DNA of 64,000 nt, taken from positions 14,341,426-14,405,425 of the forward strand of contig NC_037275.1 in NCBI RefSeq assembly GCF_000002425.4, read 5' to 3'. Below the pieces are notes generated by a model that ran no database searches, was not told the DNA's origin, and saw only the letters and a program-made list of their open reading frames with translations. The position numbers and the translations under genes were made by a program. This document shows positions 12,260 to 25,122 of this stretch, piece after piece. Source of the stretch: Physcomitrium patens (taxonomy: Eukaryota > Streptophyta > Bryopsida > Funariales > Funariaceae). How positions within the stretch are numbered: position 1 is the stretch's first letter; each line of letters opens with the position of its first letter.

Positions 12260-13344
12260 CTAACCAGACTTGAAAAGTAGCACAGCCACCTGGCCTAGGT
12301 AGAAATAAACGAAATGCCTTGTTTCGTGAGTGACATATGAGCCTGCAAGGGCACAATCACATGCGTTGGTTGCGATACGGAAGATAATACCGATTCATTA
12401 ACCATGTAGCCAATGTAATAACAGCTTACTGCGCTCACTTGCATCGAACTGCATATCCTAGACCTACTAGCATCAAAGCGGTGACATTAAACGGGCAGTT
12501 GCAATTCCATTCACCAATAACCATCTATTCGATTCAACGACTCACAGATCTATCCTCCTTTCTAGAATTCTAGGCATAAAAAAAAGTGATTTGCGTAAAA
12601 CAAACTCTCACCGAAGTTGCGCCCGACGATGCAGTGCCAGGTTGGATTATACTTCTTATCGAACTCCTTTTTGATGTAGGCTGCTATATCTTTTTCCACA
12701 TTGTACTTGTCGAGAGCCTTTACTCACACCCATTCCAACCCTTCCCAAATTCAATTACATGGAGGCTTATTATGTGCCAGTAGCTAAATCAAGTACAAAG
12801 CAAGCAAAGGAATACACGTTCCCATACAGCCATCAATCGAAATGCATGAAGAAACAGTGGTTTTTAAATAACGGCTAGAGCTTATTTAAAACTGCAATCT
12901 TGTTACTACATCCTCAGAAGCCAACGCACTCGCACCCAAAGAACATACGAAAGATTTTTCATTTCTCAACAGGAAGTGGTCATAACAGATGTCTGGAACC
13001 GGAAGCTTGAGGAGCAGATGACTTTCAGACTGCCAAGCGAGAGGAAGTCTAAGCCTCGCAATTTGTTGCAATGCTACCTAATGAAACTATTAAAGTGACT
13101 GATATCTAAACCCTGATCGAGACAAACCCGTATTATGCATAAATAAATTTTCCAGAGAATCAGCAGATCAGAGGAACAAAGATCAATCACCACAAGCAGG
13201 AAGAAGAGTAAACACTTGAGAATCTGCTCATACCGCAGTTGCACATTCAATGGCATCCTGCTGCATGTCTTCAGTCATGTCGGCATTCTTTATGATGGCC
13301 TTCCTCTCCAAAATGCTAGATTTCTCCACTGTTTTCTCCGCCAT
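12260..13344 (-). CDS. Dynein light chain LC8 (DYNLL type)
   Basis: LC8 is a small dimeric hub protein, a subunit of cytoplasmic and axonemal dyneins that also binds many non-dynein partners. Three minus-strand exons, 13344-13234, 12717-12612 and 12342-12260, have GT-AG junctions and consistent phases and encode 99 residues. Diagnostic segments are [37 protein letters not shown] followed by HCIVGRNFG, and the C-terminal strand [17 protein letters not shown] just before TAG. Only the first 14 or so residues differ from the animal core, as is common in plants. Nothing is missing. LC8 is retained even in seed plants that lack dynein, so alone it does not prove cilia; beside SSNA1 and DRC5 an axonemal role is plausible. 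Confidence 0.96.
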
Positions 13345-15339
13345 TATTTAAGTAGTACGTCCGCCTAAGGTACCATCAAAAACATGCCGAAGTCAGAACG
13401 TCCACATAAGGTACTCCTTGCGAGACCATCAGCCTAAAACTTCAACATTATCGCCAAAACAAAGATAGGAATAATTTCAGTAGATGCTTCGAAAAGGTGC
13501 AGCATGAGCATAGCGGCGGAAGCAAGGGACTGGAGGAACATAACAAAACATGAAAAATTATAAGAAGGTGAAACTGGAAAGAGCTTGGGACTTCGCCACT
13601 CGTTGTGTAATCCACATATTTGATCAATCATCAACAGTAGCCGGTGAACATAAATGATTCAGTGCAAAGTAGAAACGGATTGAAAAAATGTGCTGTAGAG
13701 AAACCTTTGGCACCATGGCGTAGGTGCATCTGAACTAAAGTGTGCAAAAGGCTCAGTCACGAAGTGCTTAGGCACAAATGGATACCTCCAACAATAACAA
13801 TGTGAAGACAGGAGTCCAAACAATAAACATGGAACGCGACTTGGACTCAGATTACTACGTGTGCCATTTCCAGGAGAAGATTCTCAAAGACGGTTAAGAA
13901 ACGCAGCGACGAAACCCTAGAACTCAGAACAGATATTGAAATCATCGCATAATTTCAAACGCCAGTCAAAATTGCGTGTAATTCTCCCTAGCACACTTCA
14001 AGACCAGCAACTACAATTCCTAACCAATGAACAAAGATATCGTGCCGAGCACGATTTCTGGCAATTGCAAGTTGCAGTTCCACGAATCTACAACGAAACC
14101 GTACACATAGCAGATAACATCGATTCACATCACATCATACCATATCACCAGCCTCCAATGATACCATCAACAAATCTCCCTCAGCAAGGGGAAAAACTAA
14201 CAAACAGAATAACAGAACGAAAATATGGAAAAAAAAAAACAAAACAATACCAAACAAAACGTCGCACGTAACCATCGTTACATCAGCACCTGAAGTTACC
14301 GAAAACGACATAAGAAAAGCAATACGAAACCCGTCGACGTCTATGACAGGATGGTTTATTTCACACAACTTGGGATGAACCTTGGAATTCAATGACAATG
14401 CGTAGGAATGGAAATGAGAAGCACGTTTGGGTAGAATGCGGGGCTGCGAGAGAAGCAAGGAATTGGCCGCGGTGATCGCGGTGGTGGCTGCGCAGTGAAG
14501 CTACAGTTGGTTAGGCGCGGTTGGAGAGAGAGAGAAAGAGAAGCAAAATGAGGCGCGCAGGGAGTGACGGACGCTCAGAATGGAGGCCAAGGCGATGTGC
14601 TCGGACAATATCATAGTTCCATTCTATAGTTTCTGTCAAGGCATCGGAGTCATGACTAATCATCTCGGTCTGACTCCTACTTAAGGCAGGACCATAAGGG
14701 CGCCTGCGCACATCTAGTTGACCTGGTTGTGTAGCCTTCACTCATCCATTAGTACTGATCACATGCATACGAATCAGCATAATAAGCCATGGATGAACTC
14801 TTTGAGGAGGTTCCCGGTTTCTTAGGGTTGCCATTGCCACTCCGACCGCTTTGGTAGCTTGCTTATCTCAAATTCCAAGTGATACCTACATCTGTACGAT
14901 TTCATTTTCTCGGAACGGTTCTCGACGGTTCTGAATCGTGACACCTTTTGTTCACTTCGTATGTTGTGTACGAGTACTAGGGTCTTTACAGTGTTTTTCG
15001 AGCTGGTGTTGCAGGGTACGATTGACAGACTTTACTGCAAATTTTCCATGTTGTCCAACACAAATGTAGACGAATAGGCAGTTTGAACGACCTCATAATG
15101 AGACAGAGACTAATGGAGTTTGCTGTGGGAATGTTGTTGCGGTTCAGAGGCATAGTATGCTGTCAGGAGATATACAGACGGATAATACAAATACCATCAT
15201 ATATTATGTCACTTTGTGGAAAACTCAGCAACCGATCTCGTTGCATACCTTCCGTTCCGTGCATTGCAGATGCACACAACGGCACAGGAGAAAAAACATA
15301 AGAATCTTGAATCGATGTCATGAGAAGAGCTGATTTCAC
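13345..15339. other. LC8 upstream region and VPS36 downstream region
   Basis: About 2 kb with no recognisable protein. It holds a purine run of GA repeats at about 14522-14540 and several short open frames without family motifs on the minus strand (14135-14458 and 14511-14741). It probably contains the LC8 promoter and leader. Confidence 0.3.
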
Positions 15340-18142
15340 TCAGCTGCCTTCTTGCAGGGTTGTAATGGATATATCCATGAAGAAATTGTGGAAGAAACGC
15401 AAGCCATCAGCACCATCATCTCGACAAAGAATCCCTGCCAAAGCACAACGAAGACACCGTGAGAGCCAGCTCTCGTGCAATAAACTTCAACTGGTTATAC
15501 CTTGACGCACGGGCACGAATAAACTTGCTTGCCTTCACAGCAAATAAGGTGCAATTGATAGTGAGAAGATCAACAATCATTCGAGCAGAATTTCAAAATG
15601 TTCTCACTAGCATGATTCCCATACAAAAATTTGATACTTCGATCACAGAAGACCCAAATCTGAGTTTCCTTCCTAATCCAAGTTGAATTGAGAAGAACAA
15701 ACCTCGACTCTCAGCTGCTAGAAGTTGTTCTTTCGCAAGAGCAGGAGCCATTCCCAAAGCGCGAGCTGCTTCAGTTGCACCTATGCCCATTTTTGCGGCT
15801 TCTCCACTTTTTACTAATGCAGTCAGTCTCATGAAAACCTGCATAAGGGTAGATGAGCACATTTTGCAAGCTACTTAAAAATGCATAGAATGAGAGAGAG
15901 CGCTGAATGAGCAACAAAGATACGTTCCCACATAACTGGAAATGGAGACAACTTTGTACTATGTTCTTTGCAAAGGAGGTTATGGTGATAGGCTTCTTAG
16001 AATGAATACAACGGATACCACAGCAACATGGAATGAGAATCACCTCCTCGTCACTCTGACTCACAGACTGAATGACCATCACTCCACTGTCAAACTTGCG
16101 TAACCTGAAAGGTCTGCATTTCAACATCTAAATTAGCAATCCAATTCTACTGAAACAGCAATCAACGAGAGCCACAAAAGCATATACCAGCTCCAGGTGG
16201 GAGCCACTATAGTTGAATTGTAGGCGGGTTTTGACGTTAGTGAAAAGAGTAACAGAGCAGACCCACTTTTAAAATAGAAGGATAAAGAGCTAAAAGGTAA
16301 CCATGCACTCATAATAAAAACCCTAGATTTATTTTAAACTAAATGCGAATTCCGTGGAGTACATTTTATCTAACGGTTTACTTACACGTCTATAGTAGCC
16401 CACACTGTACAAGCTGTTAGCAGATCCTCCGGAGATATAAGCTCTGTATTCACCCACCATGAGCTCATTTTAGTAACTATTGGCAGCTAAAAGATTTCAC
16501 GAAAACAAAGAGCATAAGCCACTAATCCGAACACAACCATTAATTCAGTTATTGATAATGCCTCTCTAAGGAAACAATGAATAAGAAACAAGATGGAATT
16601 TAGTTAGCAAAGTTGCAATATTATGTACCTGTACCACGAGCTCGATTAAATAAACAATAGGCATCTATCAAGGCAAGCATGCCTCCTGCTCGTTGCACAG
16701 GATCCTTCACAAAATCAGCTAGCTGACACGCACCAACAATCCAATCTGCTACATGTAGTCAGAACTTGAGAAAAGCATTTGGAGTTAGATGATATATGTT
16801 AAAGTACTTCTAGCATCAATATTCACTTGCAAATACAAGATTACAACCAAAGAATTCCATTTGCATAAACAGAGGTGGTGGATGTCCAAATGTTGATAAT
16901 AATGCACCTGGCGAGACAACTGCTGATGATAAAGTGCCCCTGCCGATTCTTTGGTCACCGGAGAAGCAATTCCTACACTAAGCATCCAGTCTTGCATCTC
17001 TTGCTTAGTACCCATACCCTCCTCATCTGTTCCTGCCGATTGACCTTGCAGAAGCCTCGCCCTCATTTTCTCAGCCAATTGTACCATCTCCTTTGCTTTA
17101 CTCTGCGTAAATAGCAAACGCCTAGTAAATCCCTTAAACTGATAAAAATTTGCATCAAATCTTTATCGACATGGGTCCATTTATTCGTAAACAGCACTTT
17201 CACGATAATCTTTAATTGTAGGAACAAATTGACAACTTTCACTCATAGTGATGAAGTTGTGAGAGCACGTGATCAAAAAACGTACCATAAGACCATTTAA
17301 GTCTTGGAAGGCCTCTTTCATGTTCTTGTCAACTTCTTCTTGTTGCTCTTGTTCCTTTCGGAGAATGCCCGATACTCCTGCCATTGCTGGATTAATTTTC
17401 GTAGGAGGTGGTCTCCTAGGAATATTTGCTGTACCAGAGCTGGGGCCTGCCTCCCCAGCTGGAACAGACTCGTCCAATGAGGACCGGATTTGAGGAGCCA
17501 TATTCACCTGGGATTTCAACTGATTTCAGAGAGAGTTGCAAGAAATCCATTATGTGACCTCCAACAAACGAAGCATACAGGACAATGAGGATCTACATAC
17601 ACTTGGGCACGCATGCCTTAAACCTCACCTTAGACATCCCAAAATTTGAGACATCTAGACCCTAAGCTGCACTATTTAAAGAAAAGCTCCGACAGTCAAA
17701 CCTTCCAGGCCTGAGCTTTCACAACTTCTCCGAATCGCTGAACAAATGAATCCGGCCCTGTCCTTCCCTTAAACAGGATCGAGAGTACAATAGAACCCGC
17801 GGCCCCATCTTGTCCCTGCGATGACACTCGTCCATCCTTTTGAGTCCAGACTTGAAACTTCAATCGAGGCGTTGAGAACATACTCTTCAGACTCTTTTTT
17901 GAAGCATACACTTGCCCAATAGATCCCAAAGGCACTGCCGATGCTTTCATCAATCTCTCGTCAAGCCACAGCAATCGATGCGTGGTCAAGCTTAGAATTC
18001 CTGACTTCAAAGCCCACTTTCCTGAATCCTCTTCCAAGTCGATTCCATCAAGGAGCTGGCATTCCACCTCCCCAGACTCCAGCCGCGGCCTTCCACTGGC
18101 TGTCAGCTGCACTAATTGCAACACTCTTGCACAGGCCTCCAT
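15340..18142 (-). CDS. VPS36: VPS36, ESCRT-II subunit
   Basis: VPS36 is the ubiquitin- and lipid-binding subunit of ESCRT-II, which sorts membrane cargo into multivesicular bodies. Eight minus-strand exons fit with GT-AG sites and phases: 18142-17702, 17507-17286, 17102-16908, 16722-16629, 16443-16386, 16113-16044, 15838-15703 and 15434-15340. This gives 436 residues (440 if exon 2 starts at 17519); Arabidopsis VPS36 is about 440. Residues 1-147 form the GLUE domain ([39 protein letters not shown]). The EAP30 winged-helix region follows ([88 protein letters not shown]). No truncation or frameshift is seen. The gene is divergent from eL27, whose ATG lies 490 bases away. Confidence 0.95.
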
Positions 18143-18632
18143 GTAATATGCGCACACAAAACAGAAAGTCCACGTCCAGACTGATAACAGGAACGCCTCG
18201 TACACTGAGTTTCTCCACAATAAAACTCCAAACCCTCCCTTGACTCCACTACATGCGCCTTAATCAAATAAATTCACAGCAGGCTGAATCATTTCAGCCA
18301 CTGTACAAACCCCCGCTAATTTCAAGCTACAAATATACACACTTCTTTAAATGCGACTTCAAATAAGGTTGGGAAAAGATGGTTGTAAAGGAAGCTACAA
18401 CCAGAGGAGTGAGGACCGGGTACAGAAGAATCATTGGGCATATATATACATAGGCACGTACGTGAACCAGATATCAATATGAGGAACATTCGTCTCCCTC
18501 GCTCTCGTAAAATTAGGGTTAGGGGTTGGCCGCAGGGGCCTCTTCAAATCCTAAGGAAGACCTCTGATATTTCCCCTTCCGCCCTCGCTCCTTGCACCGC
18601 GTGGGAGTTTCAGTGTCTCGGATCGGGACGAA
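18143..18632. promoter_or_regulatory. Shared promoter region between VPS36 (-) and eL27 (+)
   Basis: The two start codons are 490 bases apart and point away from each other, so both promoters must lie here. A TATATATA box stands at about 18439-18449 on the eL27 side. A telo-box, TTAGGGTTAGGGG, lies at 18513-18525. A pyrimidine-rich tract (TTTCCCCTTCCGCCCTCGCTCC) follows at about 18569-18590, just ahead of the eL27 ATG. Telo-boxes are common in plant ribosomal-protein promoters. Confidence 0.6.
18513..18525 (+). promoter_or_regulatory. telo-box of the eL27 promoter
   Basis: TTAGGGTTAGGGG, the reverse of the AACCCTAA telo-box element, stands 108 bases before the eL27 ATG. In plants this element is enriched near the transcription start of ribosomal-protein and other translation genes. 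Its use here is inferred from position. Confidence 0.6.
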
Positions 18633-20158
18633 ATGGTGAAGTTTCTGAAGCCTAACAAGGTGGTCGTGCTCTTGCAGGGCCGCTACGCCGGTCGCAAGGC
18701 CGTCATTGTTAAGAACTTCGACGATGGCACCAAGGAGCGCCCCTACGGCCATGCCATCATCTGCGGCATCGCCAAATATCCTCGCAAGGTGTGCTAGCAG
18801 CTGTGCTTAATTTGCTTGTTTATGTTTCCTCTTTCGTGTGCTTGCACTTAGTAGGCCAATTTTTTACTGAGACATTTATTCTACTTGCATTGGAAGATTG
18901 AGTTAGACCAGTGTGAGTAGTTTTACGTGGGCATTAGTTAGGAGTCAGTTTTTTCCTTCTGTGAGTGAAGTCAGAAGATAGAATTTCTGCTTTGTTCGTA
19001 CAGATTTTTGCACCTCTATTCATGCCAAAGGTTCTCCTGGTGGTTTTTTGACTGATCGGAACCGTTTAGCCCCTTCTTCTAACAACAGCGCATCTAGGGC
19101 AACGTTGGGGATTGGTCTTTTAGATTCCCTAGTATTTCTTCTTTGTCGATGCTTATTATTGAGATAATCAGCTGCATCAAACATAGCTGTGCGGTGTGAG
19201 TCTCTGTGGCACAGATCTTGCATTTTAGATGATTGGGAATATGATTGTTAGAAGTATCACAGATTGACGAAGAAGAGTATTATACTTTACTTATTCCATT
19301 TTCTGGTTCTTTACGGTTTTAGGTGATCAAGAAAGCTTCACAGAAGACCATTGCCAAGCGTTCAAGGCTGAAAGCTTTCACGAAAGTTGTGAACTACAAC
19401 CACATTATGCCCACCAGGTATTTGTCTTGATTAACTTGATACCTGAAACACTTGGACACACGTCCTAATTGTGGACTCGCATGGCAAGGACGACTTATCT
19501 AGCTTTGAGATTTGGCTCGTCTAATTTGCATCGAACAAGATAAAATTCGTCTGATTTATGAGTGCCTGATACTGCACATGGAAGTTTTGGTGGCAATACA
19601 CCTATTTCTGGCGAGTTGGCCTCAATTCACGAGGAATGGTTGAGTGCTAAGTTTTATTTGACGAGATCGACAAAACCGGGTCAGTGACTTGAATGAGCCA
19701 AAATCGTTGTTTAATTATTATGTGCCTACTTCAATAATTCCAGGTATTCGTTGGACGTGGATTTGAAGAGCACTTTGACCGCGGACAAGTTGGAATCTAC
19801 TGCTGGCCGTGTTGAGGCTAGAAAGGTAATCAACCACTACCTTGAACTCCCTCAACTCCCTCATGTGTAGTCATCATGCAAGCTATTCAATCTTATTACA
19901 CTGTCGGTCTGGTTACCAGTGATCACTAAGTTGTAGTGCTAGTTTTTTAGTACTGAACATTTTCCTTCTGATTGAAAGCATGCCGTCTTTTAAGTTTACC
20001 TTCACCCTGCATTCTGTACAAGGTTAACATGTAGAATTCTTGACTACAAGCTTCATTAAGCGATTGATGGCTTCTGTTGACAGGGGGCGAAAGCAGTGTT
20101 GGAAGAGAGGTTTAAGACTGGCAAGAATAGGTGGTTCTTCTCCAAGCTTAGGTTTTGA
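18633..20158 (+). CDS. RPL27: 60S ribosomal protein L27 (eL27)
   Basis: Component of the large cytosolic ribosomal subunit. Four exons, 18633-18788, 19323-19417, 19744-19825 and 20084-20158, join in phase with GT-AG introns and encode 135 residues, the normal eukaryotic length. Recognisable blocks are [40 protein letters not shown] and the C-terminus [15 protein letters not shown] before TGA. Basic residues dominate, as expected. The promoter carries a telo-box and a pyrimidine tract. The 3' end converges on the unrecognised minus-strand gene whose stop is at 20245, leaving only 86 bases between the two coding ends. Confidence 0.97.
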
Positions 20159-20244
20159 GAGTTTTCACCGTCTTTCAGACGATGGTAAGAGTTCTCCCAT
20201 GTATTGGACTGCTACTTTCGTTGACAGGTTCTCTTGCAATGAGT

Positions 20245-23200
20245 TTACTTCACTGTGGTGTAAGGGAATACTCTACCAGCATTTGTACAATCGTTTTCGA
20301 CATTTTCAAGTTTGTGTATCGATCCTTCCAACGCGTCCATGGTTTCGACAGCGAATCTTAAGGATGAAGTAGCTGGTATTTTCTCTTTCGAGTCATTCAG
20401 TAATCGTTCATAGTTCAACAGATTTGTCTCCGGAGTTGTTGATGAAAATGAAGTAATCACGGGAACATGTTTCGCAAAGCTTGACATATTACATCCGAAA
20501 GTCCTCAGCGCACCTCAGTAGGGGCAGAAAAAAGAAACTTGCATCAACAGGGTTGAAAACTTTTCTCCCGGCAGGAGTAGTGATGACCAAGTATATCTTC
20601 CGCAGTTCAGGCTGGCTGTGGCAAAGCCACCGCTGTCTAAGTTCCACTTTTTGCATGTCCTTGCAGTCTTTCCTTCAAGCAATGCAAATCAGTAGGTCAA
20701 TGTCCTGAAATGTTTGAATCTTATGTAAATAGTCATCGATTGTTCTTATGGCACATCTGCTGATTCAAAAGTAATGAATACTTCATCTTAGGTATATGCT
20801 GACTGGTCTGCGGAACAAACCGTGGCGAAACATACTACTTTTGCTCTCCTCTAAATGCAATGTTCTTGCCGAACCCGAACATAAAATTCGGGCTCTAGAT
20901 GGAAAGGCTTTCAATACTTGCCGAGTAAGCATATATAACATTAAAACTATTGCCCACAATTGAAGAGTAACAGCCATCAATCACAGCTATTTACGCAATT
21001 AGATCGAACACTGGAAAATGTGAGAGTCTTGTGCAATTTGTTCATGCGCAGACATGTCAAGGGCACTCAGAAGGTCCCTTACTCACCAGAATACGAGATA
21101 AGTGACACTCATGTATACGTAATATAAACAGTGCGTCAATTGTGCTTGACGCCCTCGCTCCTCAGAATGAACTAATCTTTACTAACTAAACGAACACGCC
21201 GGTACCAAGGTGTATGAATTTGTCTCTAATCTTCAATACGAAAGAGGCAGCGGAGTCAAGGGGAGCAGCTGAAAGAGAAGATTAATCAGCCGTGTCAGTG
21301 TTCATCGGAAACGACAGACAGTTATATATATATATATATATATATACTCGATTTTTGCCAAAAAAAATACTCAGACACCATAGTTTTTACCACAACGTCC
21401 TTAACTGCCAAATGAATGTCGACTCGGCTTTAGCGGTGGATATGTGCAGGCAACTTTCACTATCAAAGTCGGCAAATAGTAGATTCAACTGATCGATGTC
21501 GTGCAATACACCAGAAGCAGAATTGCCACTATATTATCCTCGAGCAATCTTTGAAATTATGCATCTACTAGCAAGGATATCAACGTCGGCGAGACAGGTC
21601 TACACCACCAAATTGTCAGGTGATAACAAACCTGCAAATCAGCAAAGTTTGAGGGCTTCGGCGCAACTGCAATCCTCGTCTATTTATCAAAAGAGAGGAA
21701 ATCAAATCAAGAGCCAAAGATGCAAGAGTGGAAGAGGATGGTGAGTACCTGACAGAAGAGCTTGAAAAGGTTTGACGGAAAATGCAGGCAGTTGGTCACC
21801 ATCGTCACTCTCATTATGGGATCCGACATCTTCAAGATTATTCTTTCTTACAAACGTCATGCGCTCCTGAAAACAATCATCCCAACACAAGAGTGGCCCG
21901 ATCGCCTCCTGGTAGCTTTGTCACAAAAACCTCTCGCCCAGATAACAAATACTGAAAAAGCTCATCGAAGGTGGATGAATGCAGTATATTTATGCCCCAG
22001 AAAGACCAGCCTGACGACACCAGGCCGAAATTCTCGTGTTTCACAACAGGTATCAGCCCAGCAAGCATCCTCTCGAGGTCGAATAACCTGTTTGGAAACA
22101 CACATTTGTATATTTTCTTTCCAGACTTCGTCAACACCTCGCACATGCTTAGGTCTGCGTCGACATCTTGGAAAACAAGATGATAATCGGTTGTGCACAT
22201 TATCCAAGCCCCAGGCAAAATTACGCCCTTGTCCCAGATGCGCACTGGCGCAAGCAGCTCCCTCCTCCTCGGAACAAGAAGCTCAGAGAAACCTTCCTTG
22301 AACCTAATCAATTGAGTTATCTGACAAAAACACAAACATTTAATATACTCGGAGAATCCAATATCAAATGGTTCAAGGAAACCCTAACTAAGGTTGATAG
22401 CACGTTGCTACCTGTTTAAAGACTTGCTGGCACTCTGTCGTGAAATCCGAATGCTCATCGTAGTGAATCTTCACCCCTTTCCCGGTGCTCGATCTCAACA
22501 TGTTAATATAATCCCGCAGAAACCCAAGCTCACGGCTCGCGAGGGGAGAATAATCCTCGTCGAATCTGTGAAGGGATCGCGTGCACGGGCGGATGCTCTG
22601 CGCCCTGTACCGATCCGTGCATGCAAATGGCAACTCCTCGCCCTTCGTAAAATAAAGTCCGCTTTTCAAGCAATTGCAGAAGCGGAGACGACAGAGAGCT
22701 ACAAGCTCGCTCTCGTAGTAACGCTTACAATTTTCTTCGCCACAGTAATCGATAAGCGTGATCCACAGAGCAGCCCTGAACGACAGAGAAATGAACTCGA
22801 AAAACGAGGACACACGCTCAGGGAAGGTTCTGTATATCTGGAGCACTGTGGCTATGAGCGCACAGCGCTCCAGCATTCGGAGATAGCAGATGTAGAGAAA
22901 GAAAACAACACTTAAAGCTATGTAGATTCTTGAAGCTACAATCAGGTCATTCGTTACCTTCATGGACACGAAATGGGGATTGTTATTCATGATTAACACC
23001 TACACCTGCCGATGTTCATAACCAAAATCGAAACTGATCAAGCCGCTTGTGAACCTCTTGAAAGGACGATTCCAAATGGAATTTTCAACCTAACTCGGTC
23101 TTCAATAACCAAGTGCACAGAGATAGAGAGAGAGCATCGTCGACCTCTTCCCAAGAAATCCTTCATTCAACACGCAGCGAAGCACAAGCGTGCGTAGCAA

Positions 23201-23918
23201 GGGACTGGACCGAAACCTGACACCACCGGCGCCTCGGTCGTTGTGCTTGCAGAACTCTACTGAACCATAATCCTACTCTTTCATCCACGTCCAGGACAAA
23301 ACCAGATAACAAAACAATCACGATACAGACACGCACAACTTATCAATCACCGTCGACCAATTCAACGGAGAAAGTAGGAAAACAAAATTCTGATATGCGC
23401 AGTCATCTAGAAAGAAATGTAAGGAATTGGAACTTGTTAGCTAATATATGATTCATCCTGAAACTTACCACTGATGCGGGACTTGGCCAGTGGACGACAG
23501 CAACTTGCAAGTCGCGGAAAGCTCTTAAACAACGACACCTCAGAGGGGGGGAAAAAGAAAACGAACGTGGCAACGACATCGTGATGCCATCTTTGCAGTC
23601 CTTCAAGATTTGTTGTTTCGGAGCTCGAATTCGACGTCGAGGTAGGTCTCTGATTCTCCGAGTCATGGCTAGACCACGACGGACATGCATCGAAGGTCCA
23701 CGGACGCCCAATTCTCCTTGCAAATGCAACAGTCCACGGATTTGGCACAGGAAAAAAAACACGCAACTCGGCACAGATTCAGGCAGATGAGAAAGAAGTT
23801 CCGCAAGTATCACCGTAACAAGAGAGCGTTTCACGAAGACTGAGGAGAGTGATTGATTAGCTTGGACATGATCGGCATTCTGCTTCAAGCGCCGAAAAAC
23901 TGCTTCGACGTCGAACAT
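20245..23918 (-). CDS. Unrecognised multi-exon gene, predicted membrane protein
   Basis: A well-supported minus-strand gene of no family I recognise. Exons with good junctions are 23918-23469 (phase 0 donor GTAAGT), 22999-22412, 22320-21931, 21866-21749 and a later exon around 21517-21385 (VLHDIDQLNLLFADFDSES). The last exon reads MSSFAKHVPVITSFSS near 20485 and ends at 20245; boundaries between 21385 and 20485 are unresolved. The second exon carries two hydrophobic segments (IYIALSVVFFLYICYL and a weaker one 40 residues on), then a Cys-rich stretch. The third has a conserved-looking core with GVILPGAWIMCTTDYHLVF and SSGWSFWGINILHSS. The first exon is open for 150 codons, but a TATA-like GTATATATTA lies only about 13 bases before its ATG, so translation may start at an ATG near the start of exon 2. 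No function is proposed. Confidence 0.55.
21322..21346. repeat. (TA)n microsatellite
   Basis: A run of about 12 TA units inside the unrecognised minus-strand gene, presumably in an intron. Confidence 0.9.
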
Positions 23919-24118
23919 CCATGAATCTAATATATACTTTCCCTTTGATGTGATGGCCCAGACAAAGCCCGCCCAAACTTTTGAACACTTGAATTCGAAT
24001 CAGTGTCTTCATATATTTGTGTTTCCCCTTGTGTGAAACTTCACATCTGAAAACTTTGAAAGTCTTTCTGTGGATCAGTTCTTTCAGTAGAGACCTAACG
24101 TTGTACACTCTTAACAAT

Positions 24119-24527
24119 AGGCAATCAAAATCAGTAAAATTTTTAAAGTGATTAGTAAGTAAAGAAATTTTGAAAACACAGAGGTAATGTATGCATTAGG
24201 ATTTCATATCCAAACTTCAAAAATACTGAATATGGTGTTTGAATAACACAAAAAGCAGAAAAGTAAAGCAAAAACTAATAAAAAGGAAAAAAGAAAACAA
24301 AATTGCAACCTTGTGCATATGGAATTGACTTTATAAGTGTAGGATTGTGATGCTATTAATATCTTTTAGGTTATTTTGCATTTGCATATATATGGAATCA
24401 ATAATTAATATCCATAAATATTTTAAAAATTAAAAAAATATATAGTGTTCTTTCAAAACATTGTTTACTTCCATTATATTAATTTTCAAAATTCACAAAT
24501 GTCAATCATAATCTATGTACATGTATG

Positions 24528-24562
<35 letters not shown>

Positions 24563-25086
24563 TAGTGGAACCCTATGCCATAGAAAAGCAATAAAATGAT
24601 ATGTTGTATAGATAGTAAATTGGAGATCTTTCTAATTGTTAAGCAAGACTTTATTGTTGGTTAGCAATTTCTTTTATTTTGGCCAATAAGAAGGCTTCTA
24701 ATTGTCTTTGTCTTATAATTATAATTAAGCTTCCTTATTATATAGATATTCTAAATTCAAAGTATTATCAAATTATAAAAATCATTCAATAATATCATGC
24801 ATATGATTTTATTTTTTAAAATCACAAATTTATATATATACCCTTATTTTGTGTTTAAAAAATATGGATTATTTAGATTAAAAACAGAAAAATAATATAA
24901 GGTTTTACTTTAATTGAATTCATATCTTTGATTGTGCTGAGCAGTATACCAAAACTAAGTTTCATGTAAATTATCATTGACTAATATTAAAACTGAATAT
25001 TTTTTAAAATATTTGTATGTATATTATATAATAAATCAAATGCCAGGATAAATCTAGATAGGGTTTTTTATGAAAATTATTATAAG

Positions 25087-25122
<36 letters not shown>

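Noticed and set aside
21866..21889. A 22-base intron ending exon 3 of the unknown gene at GTGTTGG
   Set aside because: Far too short for a spliceosomal intron in plants; the donor at 21930 gives about 64 bases and keeps phase 0.
21762..22915. Long plus-strand frames (21762-22301 and 22394-22915)
   Set aside because: They are antisense to well-spliced exons of the minus-strand gene and have low-complexity composition of shadow frames.
24531..24562. TA runs as possible origins or matrix-attachment sites
   Set aside because: They are ordinary microsatellites scattered over all AT-rich blocks, with nothing that singles out one of them.
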